Assembly (NCBI GenBank): GCA_963786765.1
Contig: CAWBAJ010000015.1
Span: 124,001-188,000, forward strand
Source of the DNA: DATKNA01 sp963786765
GTDB taxonomy: Bacteria > Actinomycetota > Actinomycetes > Actinomycetales > Kineosporiaceae
Direction of reading: 5' to 3'
DNA: 64,000 bases
Position 1 is the stretch's first letter; every line of letters starts with the position of its first letter. The notes beneath the pieces are model-generated. The model was not told where the DNA came from. It worked only from the letters and a program-made list of their open reading frames with translations, and did not search any database. The translations under genes and the position numbers were made by a program. Below are positions 54,019-64,000 of this stretch, piece after piece.

Positions 54019-55005
54019 TCAGCGCCGGGCACCCGCCGGAGTGGGTGGCTGCAGGACCCCGGGGCGGTCGAGGCGGGTCGGCCCGTCGGCGTCCCACCAC
54101 ACCGAGGTGTCGAGCAGGCGGGCCAGGTCCTCGTTCGGCTCCGCGAAGGAGGCGGCGAGACGGCGGCGCAGCGCGGGCTCGACCCGTGGCTTGTCGCCAT
54201 GGGCGTGGTGGCGCCCGAAGCGCGGGGGCGTCCAGGCGGAGATGCCGAGGAAGGCGCAGACGTGCCCGAAGACCTCGACCGGCTGGGCATAGAAGTCCTC
54301 GCAGCGCACCACCAGCACCTGGGCGGAGGGGTAGTGCTCGAGCCAGCGCCGCAGCTGGGTGGCGTAGCGCCCGCGGTCCAGGTAGGAGAAGTGCTCGTGC
54401 GCCGGGCGGGGCGTGCCGGGATCGGCACGCAGCAGCTCCTCCTGGCCGGCGATCCGCTCGGCCTCGGCGTCCACCGCCTGCTCGAACGGCAGGGACTCCA
54501 CGCCGTTCTTCACCCTGTCCCAGTGGTGGGAGAAGGCCCGCTCGACGGGGTCACGGAGCATCACGAGCACCCTCGCGTCAGGCACCTCGCGGCCGGCCCG
54601 GGCGGGGGCCAGCGGGTGGTAGAGCAGGTAGGGGGCGGCGTCGCCGGTGATCCGGTCCCGGCCCAGGGGGGGCCGGATCGGGAAGTGCGACCGGTACCAG
54701 CGCGGCCCGCGGTCGTGCTGCAGGTCGAAGTAGTGCGGGCTCTTGATCCGCTCGATCCGGGGGAACAGCGGCGCGACGTCCGGGTGCCGGACCAGGGCGT
54801 CGTACAGGGTGGTGGTGCCCGCCCGCTTGGCCCCCACCAGCAGGAAGTCCGGCCCTCGCCGCAGCGGGCTGGTCGCCACCGCATACGTGCGGACGGCGGT
54901 CTTGACGGCGCGGCGGACGCCGACCGGCACCGCGTGAACCGGGCTCGCGCCCTCGAACGCGCGCTCGGGGGAACCCTCGGCCAGCCGTGCCGCCGGCTCA
55001 CTCAA
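54019..55005 (-). CDS. Sulfotransferase-family protein 2
   Basis: A 328-residue PAPS-dependent sulfotransferase-like enzyme. The 5'-phosphosulfate loop DFLLVGAKRAGTTTLYDAL near residue 50, HYFDLQHDRGPRWYRSHFP, and the 3'-phosphate motif VLVMLRDPVERAFSHHWDRVKNG are intact, as in Stf0/heparan-type bacterial members. TTG at 55005 overlaps the stop of the upstream phosphatase gene, giving a translationally coupled pair. The acceptor could be a glycolipid or exopolysaccharide; this is inference. Confidence 0.87.
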   Translation of the reverse strand: MSEPAARLAEGSPERAFEGASPVHAVPVGVRRAVKTAVRTYAVATSPLRRGPDFLLVGAKRAGTTTLYDALVRHPDVAPLFPRIERIKSPHYFDLQHDRGPRWYRSHFPIRPPLGRDRITGDAAPYLLYHPLAPARAGREVPDARVLVMLRDPVERAFSHHWDRVKNGVESLPFEQAVDAEAERIAGQEELLRADPGTPRPAHEHFSYLDRGRYATQLRRWLEHYPSAQVLVVRCEDFYAQPVEVFGHVCAFLGISAWTPPRFGRHHAHGDKPRVEPALRRRLAASFAEPNEDLARLLDTSVWWDADGPTRLDRPGVLQPPTPAGARR

Positions 55006-55630
55006 CCGGCACCACCTCGGTCGGGATCTCGACGGCCACGGCGTCGTCGGGGGTGGCGTCGAACACGGTGATGCCGCCGTTAGGCAGGGCGCGGCGCCAC
55101 TGGGCCCTGGGCGAGCCGGTCACGGCGGAGATGAGCAGGCGCACGGTGGCCGCGTGCGAGACGGCAGCGACGGTGCCGCCGGGGTGGAGCAGGGCCAGCA
55201 TGCGCAGCGACAGGACCATCCGCTCGGCCGCGAGGTCGAGGGACTCCCCGTGCGGGGTCCGCGCCCCCGGCGCGTAGGCGTGGTAATCGGCGTACGCCTG
55301 CGGGTGGCGCTCGGCCGCCTCCTCGGGGGTGAGGCCGTCCCAGTCGCCGTAGTGGAGGTTGACCAGGCCGGGGAGGTCGGTGACGTTCTCGATGCCGGCC
55401 GCGTCGGCGATCACGCGGGCGGTGTCACGGGCCCTGCGCAGCGGGCTCGCGTAGACCGCCTGGATGCCTTTGTCCCCCAGCACGCCCGCAGCCGCCCAGG
55501 CGTCGCGCCAGCCACCCTCGTCGAGGGGGACGTCGATGCGCCCGCGGTACCGGTTCTTGCGATTGAGCAGAGTGGTGCCGTGACGGACGAGGTAGATCCG
55601 GCAGGGCTCGGCCGGGGGTAGCTCGGTCAT
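54998..55630 (-). CDS. Histidine phosphatase-family protein
   Basis: A 210-residue member of the phosphoglycerate mutase-like superfamily. The catalytic RHG motif is YLVRHGTTLLNRKNRYRG, with ASPLRRARDTARVI, GDWDGLTPEEA and the second catalytic His in VAAVSHAATVRLL. It should be a cytosolic phosphatase of small phosphorylated metabolites. ATG at 55630 is preferred (a longer start at 55648 has no ribosome site). It is followed by the overlapping sulfotransferase gene; removal of the by-product 3'-phosphoadenosine phosphate is a speculative link. Confidence 0.85.
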   Translation of the reverse strand: MTELPPAEPCRIYLVRHGTTLLNRKNRYRGRIDVPLDEGGWRDAWAAAGVLGDKGIQAVYASPLRRARDTARVIADAAGIENVTDLPGLVNLHYGDWDGLTPEEAAERHPQAYADYHAYAPGARTPHGESLDLAAERMVLSLRMLALLHPGGTVAAVSHAATVRLLISAVTGSPRAQWRRALPNGGITVFDATPDDAVAVEIPTEVVPVE

Positions 55631-55831
55631 GGTGCCAGTCGACCACATTCTGGACCCGCGTGGTCAACGCTTTGCGTTCGGCGTCACTCTCAGCGACGAA
55701 CGAGTGAGCCGAGCGGAGCAACGACCCCACTCGGACGAACGACGGACCGTCCACAGCCGGGCGGGGGGGACGTCACGCTCGCGCCCGCTTCGCACCCATC
55801 ACCCCTGACGGAGCCGTTCCTGAGGGGGATC
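55631..55831. other. Intergenic region between divergent genes
   Basis: 201 bases between the phosphatase and the Rv3235-like gene. Contains ACGAACGAGTGAGC and a related inverted word CACTCGGACGAACGACG, and the word CCGTCCACAGCCGGGC (55748-55763) also present near 41618. No clear promoter. Confidence 0.35.
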
Positions 55832-56347
55832 ATGACGCTCACCACCGACACGCCGCCGTCCCTGAGACTGCGGCCCATTCCCGTTCGCGAGCCGGGCAGA
55901 GCACCGGGAGCGCTTCGCCCGGCCTCCGGCCGGCCCCCCGGGGGCCGGCTGCCGCTGCCCTTCGAGGCGCTCCCACCAGCCTCGCCCGCCGGGCACGCTC
56001 CGGGTCCCGTGCGGGACGGCGGCGCACCGGCAGACCCGCGCGAGTGGGCGCTGCGCTTCGCCCAGGTGGCGCTGGAGGTCGCCACCGGGCTGCGGCCCCC
56101 CGCGCAGCTCGTCCGCTGGACGTCCCCGGACGTTCTGGCGGCGCTCGCCCGCCGGCATGCCCTGGCCCAGCGCGGCGGGGGCCGGCCGGCACGGGCGACC
56201 GTCCGTTCCGTGCGGCTGTACGAGCCGGCCGCGGGGGTCGGGGAGGTCACGGCTGTGGTCGCTGCCGGCGAACGCATGCGCGCCCTCGCCTTCCGGATGG
56301 AGGACGAGGGCGGCCGCTGGCGGGTGGTCGCCTTCGAGCTGGGCTGA
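55832..56347 (+). CDS. Rv3235-family protein
   Basis: A 171-residue protein of a conserved actinobacterial family named for M. tuberculosis Rv3235. A Pro/Arg-rich, probably disordered N-terminus of about 65 residues is followed by a compact domain with WALRFAQVALEVATGLRPPAQLVRWTSPDVLAALARRHAL and RALAFRMEDEGGRWRVVAFELG. It converges on secA with a one-base gap. Function unknown; its persistent place near secA suggests a role linked to secretion or the envelope (inference). Confidence 0.85.
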   Translation: MTLTTDTPPSLRLRPIPVREPGRAPGALRPASGRPPGGRLPLPFEALPPASPAGHAPGPVRDGGAPADPREWALRFAQVALEVATGLRPPAQLVRWTSPDVLAALARRHALAQRGGGRPARATVRSVRLYEPAAGVGEVTAVVAAGERMRALAFRMEDEGGRWRVVAFELG

Positions 56348-56348
56348 A

Positions 56349-59096
<2,748 letters not shown>

Positions 59097-59481
59097 GCGA
59101 CGACTCCCAGCACTCACCATCACACCCGCGACGCACCTCACGCCGCACGACGGGCACGACGAACCAGGGCCCCTGAAGGTGCCCGACGGTCCATCGTAGA
59201 CACTCCAGGGTCCTCGCCGGCCGTCCCTCGTCCACCTCGCCGTGGCGTCGGCGGGCGTGATCGCCGCAGGCTCCAGCCCGGCCGGTAGCTGCTGGGACGC
59301 GCTGCCGCGGAGTAAGCGTGGCGACCGTCGAGGATCAGGGGTATCAGTTGCGTTCATATGTGCTGCCCCGCCGGCTGGGGCAGCACATATGAACGGAAGA
59401 GGACACCTCCTCCCCCAACCACGACGAGGCCCATCCGCCCCCGGGTTGCTGAGCCGCCTCGGCGCCGGTGAGGCTGGCCGC
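59097..59481. other. Divergent region between secA and the tandem GNAT gene
   Basis: 385 bases with no convincing gene. It must contain the secA promoter on the minus strand. The strongest element is the 19-base hairpin at 59351-59395. Confidence 0.45.
59351..59395. repeat. Perfect 19-base inverted repeat
   Basis: CGTTCATATGTGCTGCCCC (59351-59369) and its exact complement (59377-59395) flank the loop GCCGGCT. The arms contain CATATG, AT-rich compared with the surroundings. No T tract follows, so it is not a classical terminator. Confidence 0.85.
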
Positions 59482-60603
59482 ATGCATCTCCCGGCGTGGG
59501 CACCGACCCTGACCGACGGGGTCGTCCGCCTGCGCCCGCATTCCATGGGCGACGTGGAGGCTGTCCTGGCGCAGTGCCGGGACCCGCAGATGCAGCGGTG
59601 GACCACGGTGCCCGTGCCGTACGAAGGCCACCACGCCGTCGAGTGGCTGGGCGGCCGGCGCCGGGAGTGGGAGGAGGGCCGCACGCTGTCGCTGGCCATC
59701 GAGGCAGGGGGCCGGTTCTGCGGAACCGTCGACCTGCGGCCGGACGACCTGGGCGGGGCCACCCTCGGGTACGCGCTGGGGCCGTGGGCGCGGGGCCGCG
59801 GCCTGATGCACCGCGCACTGCTCCTCGAGCTCCCGTGGGCATTCGAGACGCTCGGGCTCGAGGTCGTGCACTGGGAGGCCGTGGCCGGCAACTGGCCGAG
59901 CCGGCGGACGGCCTGGCGGGTCGGCTTCCGGGTCGAGGGCACGGTGCGCAGCTGGCTCGCCCACCGCGGCGCCCGGTACGACGCATGGGTGGGCTCGCTG
60001 GGGCGCGACGAACGGCTGGAGCCCGTCCATCCCTGGTTCGAGGTGCCCGTGCTGGAGGGTCGGCGGGTGCGGCTGCGGCCCTACCGCGGCGAGGACGTGC
60101 CCCGCGCCGTCGAGGCCTGCTCGGACCCGCTGACCCGGCACTGGCTGGGCCGTCTGCCGTCGCCGTACACCGCTGCGGACACTGCTGCGCACCTGGAGCA
60201 GATGGCCGAGGACGCCGCCGAGGGGCGCAGCCTGGGCTGGGCCGTGGCGGCGGCGGACGACGACCGGCTGGTGGGCGAGATCGCCCTGTTCGGACTCTCG
60301 GAGCCGGGGCGGAGCTCGGAAGTTGGGTACTGGATGCACCCGGCGGAGCGGGGCCGCGGCTTCATGACCGAAGCCGTCCGGTTGGCGGCCCGGCACGCCC
60401 TGTTGCCGCTGGACGTCGGCGGTCTCGGCCGGCCCCGTCTGGTGCTGCGAGCCGCCGGCGGGAACACCGCCTCCCGCCGGGTCGCGGAGCGGGCCGGGTT
60501 CCGGCGGACGGGGGTCGACCGGCGCGCGGAGCTGCTCGGCGACGGCACGGTCGACGACCTGGTCCGGTTCGACCTGCTGCCGGAGGAGCTCGCACTGCCC
60601 TGA
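59482..60603 (+). CDS. Tandem GNAT (two-domain) N-acetyltransferase
   Basis: A 373-residue protein made of two successive RimJ/RimL-like acetyltransferase domains, residues about 10-175 and 195-365. The first has VVRLRPHSMGDVEAVLAQCRDPQMQRWTTVPVPY and GYALGPWARGRGLMHRALLLEL; the second RVRLRPYRGEDVPRAVEACSDPLTRHWLG and VGYWMHPAERGRGFMTEAVRLAARHAL, then GNTASRRVAERAGFRRTG. The acetyl-CoA-binding GRG is present in both, so both may be active. ATG at 59482 with GAGG upstream. Substrates unknown. Confidence 0.85.
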   Translation: MHLPAWAPTLTDGVVRLRPHSMGDVEAVLAQCRDPQMQRWTTVPVPYEGHHAVEWLGGRRREWEEGRTLSLAIEAGGRFCGTVDLRPDDLGGATLGYALGPWARGRGLMHRALLLELPWAFETLGLEVVHWEAVAGNWPSRRTAWRVGFRVEGTVRSWLAHRGARYDAWVGSLGRDERLEPVHPWFEVPVLEGRRVRLRPYRGEDVPRAVEACSDPLTRHWLGRLPSPYTAADTAAHLEQMAEDAAEGRSLGWAVAAADDDRLVGEIALFGLSEPGRSSEVGYWMHPAERGRGFMTEAVRLAARHALLPLDVGGLGRPRLVLRAAGGNTASRRVAERAGFRRTGVDRRAELLGDGTVDDLVRFDLLPEELALP

Positions 60604-60665
60604 CTGCCCTGACTGCCCCGGGGACGGCTCAGGTGTGTCGGCGGCCGCTGGCAGGATCGGCCATT

Positions 60666-61944
60666 GTGGAAGCGCCCCGGGCCCGCGAACGGCTGTCAGC
60701 TGCGCAGGCCAGGCGCGTCGCGCTCGCGGCCCAGGGGTTTGCCGTGCCGCGACGGCCGGCGTCCGCCGGCCAGGTGACCATGCGCCAGGTCCAAGCCGTG
60801 ATCGACCGGGTGGGCGTCGTCCAGATCGACTCCGTCAACGTCTTCTCGCGCAGCCACTACATGCCGTTCTTCTCCAGGCTCGGGCCGTACGACCGCGCCC
60901 TGCCCGACCGGGCAGCCGCCCAGCGGCCGCGTCGCCTGGTCGAGTACTGGGCGCACGAGGCGTCGTTCGTGCCGCCCTCGACGCACCGGCTGCTGCGCTT
61001 CCGGATGGCCCGCGCGCACGACGAGGCCTGGGGCGGCATGATCCGGACCGCCCGGGAGCTGCCCGACGTGCTCGCGACAGTGCGTGGCGTCGTGGCCGAT
61101 CACGGGCCGCTCACCGCGGCCGAGATCGAGCGGCTGCTGGAGGAGCCCGAGCACGAGGGACCGCTCGAACTGGGGGTGGAACTGGTCGCAGACCAAACGT
61201 GCCCTGGAGTTCCTGTTCTGGGCCGGAGTCATCTCCAGCGCCGGGCGCACCGCTCAGTTCGAGCGGCGCTACGACCTCACCGAACGCGTGCTCCCGCCCG
61301 AGGTCGCGGCCGCACCGGACGTCCCGCACGCCGACGCCGTGCGCGAGCTGGTGCGGATCGCCGCGCGTGCGTGCGGCGTGGCGAGCGAGCGGTGCCTGCG
61401 CGACTACTTCCGGCTGCGGCCGCCGGAGGCCCGTGCGGCGGTGGCGGAGCTCGTCGACGCCGGGGAGCTGCGCCCGGTCGAGGTCGCCGGGTGGGCCCGG
61501 CCGGCGTTCCTGCACGTGGATGCGAGACTGCCGCGCTGGGTCCGGGCCCGGGCCCTCCTCAGCCCGTTCGACTCGCTCGTGTGGGAGCGGGACCGCACCG
61601 AGGCCCTGTTCGGCTTCCGGTACCGCATCGAGATCTACACCCCGGCGGAGCGGCGCCTGCACGGCTACTACGTGCTGCCCTTCCTGCTGGGCGACCGGCT
61701 CGTCGCCCGGGTCGACCTCAAGTCCGACCGCACTCCCGGCGGTGGCGTGCTGCGCGTGCGGGCCGCCTGGGCCGAGGCGGCCGTCGGGCCGGGCACCGCC
61801 CGGCACGGCGAGGTCGCGGCCGAGCTGGCGGCCGAGCTGGCGGTCACGGCCGAGTGGCTCGGCCTGGCGGGCGTGACGGTCGAGCCCCGCGGCGACCTGG
61901 CCGCGGCCCTCTCGACGGCGGTGGCCTGCGCGGCTGCCGGCTGA
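60666..61944 (+). CDS. YcaQ/AlkX-like DNA glycosylase (frame broken)
   Basis: A winged-helix DNA glycosylase of the HTH_42 family that unhooks interstrand crosslinks or removes alkylated bases. The N-terminus RERLSAAQARRVALAAQGFAVPRR and the catalytic QID motif in VVQIDSVNVFSRSHYMPFFSRLGPY are typical of the YcaQ-like (QxD) branch rather than the AlkZ (QxQ) branch. A single-base break near 61185 joins ELGVELVADQT to KRALEFLFWAGVISSAGRTAQFERRYDL; RALLSPFDSLVWERDRTEALFGFRYRIEIYTPAERRLHGYYVLPFLLGDRLVARVDLKSDR confirms the family. About 425 residues after repair. Confidence 0.85.
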
Positions 61945-61951
61945 CGGGCCG

Positions 61952-62712
61952 TCAGGACGGCGCGCCCGATCCCGCCCCGACATCGGAGACGTCGAGCGCT
62001 GCGGAGGGAGCCGGTGGAGTCGCTCGAGTCGAGGGAGCCGGCCGGGAGCGTCGACGTCGCTGCCCAGCCGGAGCCGGATGACCCCGTAGCTCCACCCGCG
62101 CCGCCGGTACACCACGCTCGGCCGCCCGGTCTCCGCGTCCACGAACAGGTAGAAGTCGTGCCCCACGAGCTCCATCTCGTACAGCGCCTGGTCCAGGGTC
62201 ATCGGCGAGGCGTCGTGGTCCTTCGCGCGGATGACGACGGGGCTGGCATCTTCTGTGGCCGCGTCCTCCGCCGCACCTGAATCACTGTCGGCGGTCGTGT
62301 CGACCGGTGCGCTCGAGGGAACGGCCTGCGGACGCCGCCCCGTCGACCGGAGCGTCGCCGGAGCATCCGCTGGAGCCAGCCGGACCGAGTGGGGCGTCTG
62401 GCGGCCGTGATGGACCTTCCGGCGGTCCCGGCTGCGGCGCAGCCGCTCCAGCAGCTTGCCGAAGGCGAGGTCGAGAGCGGCTGCCGGGTCCTCCGCGCTG
62501 GCCTCCGCCCGGATGACGGGGCCCTTGCCCCGCACCGTGATCTCGACCTTCTCGCAGTTCTGGGACTGGCGGGGGTTGCGCTCGTGGGACAGCTCCACGT
62601 CCGTCCGGTGAGCCTTCGGCGCCAGCTGGGCGATCTTGAGCAGCTTCTCCTCGGCGAGGCGCCTGAAGCGCTCGGGAACCTCCGTGTGCCGGCCGCTGAT
62701 CACGATCTCCAC
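61952..62712 (-). CDS. hpf: Ribosome hibernation promoting factor, long form (HPF)
   Basis: Long-type hibernation factor that dimerises 70S ribosomes. The N-terminal S30AE/YfiA domain reads EIVISGRHTEVPERFRRLAEEKLLKIAQL...VEITVRGKGPVIRAEASAEDPAAALDLAFGKLLERL. A variable basic linker leads to the C-terminal dimerisation domain (SPMTLDQALYEMELVGHDFYLFVDAETGRPSVVYRRRGWSYGVIRL). After GVIRL the open frame runs on into the convergent glycosylase gene; a one-base change near 62080 gives a tail ending at 61952, so the 3' end is tentative. GTG at 62712 with GGAGG upstream. Confidence 0.87.
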
Positions 62713-63543
62713 AGGAAGACCTCCGCGTGTGTTCCGGATGCGCTGGTCCCGCCCACGCTAGTGCTTCCGCTCGGTCTGCGTCTGTCGACCAACCCACCTG
62801 CCGTGGGCGCCCGTCGCGGTGTCCACGCGATCGCGGCGACGGCGAGGACTACCGCGCCGTGCAGTTGCAGCACCCGTGCCGCCTCGGCCGCGCTCGCCCC
62901 GGTGGTCACCACGTCGTCGACGACGACGACCCGCGCACCCGGCGGGAACGAGCGCAGGAGGGGCCGGCGGACTGCGAAGGCCCCAGCGACGTTGGCGGCC
63001 CGGCCGCGCGCCCCGAGACCCGCCTGGTCACTCACCCGCCGGCGCTGTCGCAGCAGCCGGGCGATCCGGACCGAACTGCCCCGGGCGCGCAGCCGCCGCG
63101 TCGCGACGACAGTGAGGAGGGCGACGACGTCCGCCCCCCTGGCTCGGGTGGCTCGGGCGGACGAAGGCACCGGGACGAGGAGGACCGCACCGGGGCCGGC
63201 AGCCGGTCCGGCCCGCGCCGACGCCGGCGACGTCCAGAGACGCCTCGACAGCCACCGCGAGCGCCGATGCCAGCGCACGGGTCAGATCCAGCCGGCCGCG
63301 GTCCTTCCAGGCGACCACGGTGCGAGGAACGGAACCCGCGTACGGAGCGCAGGCGTACACCGGAACGGGAACGGCCGGGGCGGGCACCTCGACCGCGGGG
63401 CCGGCGAGCGGACGGCGACAGGCGGAGCAGAGCGCCGTGTCGGGACGACCGCACCCCGCACACTCCACGGGCAGGACGAGCAGCCACAGGGCGTGGAGCG
63501 CGCGGGCACCGCGGACCGCGACGGCGGGGACGGATCCGATCAT
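62700..63543 (-). CDS. comF: ComF-family phosphoribosyltransferase (frame broken)
   Basis: A phosphoribosyltransferase-like protein related to competence protein ComF. The N-terminal zinc-finger-like part has VECAGCGRPDTALCSACRRPL and VPRTVVAWKDRGRLDLTRAL. A break near 63215-63235 is needed before LLVPVPSSARATRARGADVVALL, RRVSDQAGLGARGRAANVAGAFAV and the PRPP-binding VVVVDDVVTTGAS. About 280 residues. Stop at 62700 overlaps the hpf start by 13 bases. The order lpqB-comF-hpf-secA matches M. tuberculosis Rv3244c-Rv3240c. Confidence 0.87.
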
Positions 63544-63642
63544 GTCACCAGCCTGCTGCGCGGGCCGCCGGGCGCGGGGGCCGAGTGCAGCGGGCTGTTG
63601 ACGGCGGGACGACGAGAGGCGGCTGTGGACGACGACCCACGC

Positions 63643-64000
63643 TCAGCCCGGCAACGCGGGAGCCTGCACGTCGATCGCCTTCCACCCGCCGCCGAGCGAG
63701 CTGAGCAGGGCGCCGCCGGACGCCGTGCGGACGTAGGTGTCCACGCTGGCGCCGCTCACAGCGAGGCCGACGGCCTGCTGCTTCGCGGGGATCTCGGACC
63801 CGAGCGCCGAGACCTCACCGCCCGCCCTGACCGCCCAGACGAACGTCTTCGGGGAACCGCTGCGGACGCCGAGCACCGCCATCTGCAACGGGTCCCGCCA
63901 GCCGGCGTCCACCCCGGCCGTCAGGTCCGGCAGGAGGGAGAGGGCGGCGCGGGCGAGGCGCAGCGGCGTGCCGTCCGCACGGCGCACCACACCGCTGACG
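63643..64000 (-). CDS. lpqB: LpqB lipoprotein, C-terminal part (runs off the window)
   Basis: The last 119 or so residues of a protein whose 5' end lies beyond the right edge. The text (RADGTPLRLARAALSLLPDLTAGVDAGWRDPLQMAVLGVRSGSP, then ALLSSLGGGWKAIDVQAPALPG) matches the end of the LpqB beta-propeller domain, and the next genes (comF, hpf, secA) follow the known actinobacterial order after mtrA-mtrB-lpqB. LpqB modulates the MtrAB two-component system. Confidence 0.8.
   Translation of the reverse strand, partial: VSGVVRRADGTPLRLARAALSLLPDLTAGVDAGWRDPLQMAVLGVRSGSPKTFVWAVRAGGEVSALGSEIPAKQQAVGLAVSGASVDTYVRTASGGALLSSLGGGWKAIDVQAPALPG

Noticed and set aside
59351..59395. Rho-independent terminator
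   Set aside because: No T tract on either side and it lies between divergent starts, not after a gene end.

Overview
High-GC (roughly 72-74%) actinobacterial chromosome. The right half follows the gene neighbourhood of Mycobacterium tuberculosis Rv3219-Rv3244 (whiB1 next to pdtaS, a lone Rv3235-like gene beside secA, then hpf, comF and lpqB). The prfB-ftsE-ftsX-(M23 peptidase)-smpB-ssrA block is also a standard actinobacterial order. Many genes start with GTG and overlap by 4 bases. No phage, insertion sequence, CRISPR array, tRNA or rRNA gene was seen. Genus cannot be fixed from sequence alone.

Layout. 0-2.5 kb: a MASE1-type histidine kinase and a small sensor-domain membrane protein. 2.5-18.2 kb: the most distinctive region, a co-directional, mostly translationally coupled minus-strand operon of 13 genes for nucleoside uptake and breakdown: ribokinase, BMP/PnrA-type binding lipoprotein, an ATPase fused in frame to its permease, a second permease, five divergent nucleoside hydrolases, an SDR dehydrogenase, a phosphotriesterase-homology hydrolase, a GATase1-like protein and adenosine deaminase. 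A LacI-type regulator is divergent, with candidate operators between. Read together: import nucleosides, deaminate adenosine, cleave N-glycosidic bonds, phosphorylate ribose.

18.2-25.1 kb: tmRNA (ssrA), smpB, an M23 peptidase with FtsX and FtsE (cell-wall hydrolysis at division), a RIO-type kinase and prfB. 25.1-28.3 kb: a heavily frameshifted AbiEi/DUF559-type gene, repeats, a sulfotransferase and a Cys-rich copper-storage-like protein. 28.3-34 kb: DUF3516 Ski2-like helicase, anti-sigma kinase plus SigB/F-type sigma factor, esterase. 34-46.9 kb: whiB1, pdtaS, giant NAD-glutamate dehydrogenase, tldD/tldE, a DUF2505 protein and pruA (glutamate/proline catabolism). 47-53 kb: a DHFR-like reductase, a GNAT enzyme, and DUF6912, patatin and wax-ester synthase genes in one lipid operon, then a lipoprotein with a multipass membrane partner. 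53-64 kb: HAD hydrolase, sulfotransferase, phosphatase, Rv3235-like protein, SecA, a tandem GNAT protein, YcaQ-like glycosylase, HPF, ComF and the 3' part of lpqB.

Quality warning. About 35 single-base frame disruptions and one in-frame stop interrupt otherwise conserved genes, strongly concentrated between about 25.2 and 46.6 kb and mostly in G/C runs. They look like sequencing or assembly errors rather than real decay, except perhaps the AbiEi-like gene. Coordinates of such genes span all frames.
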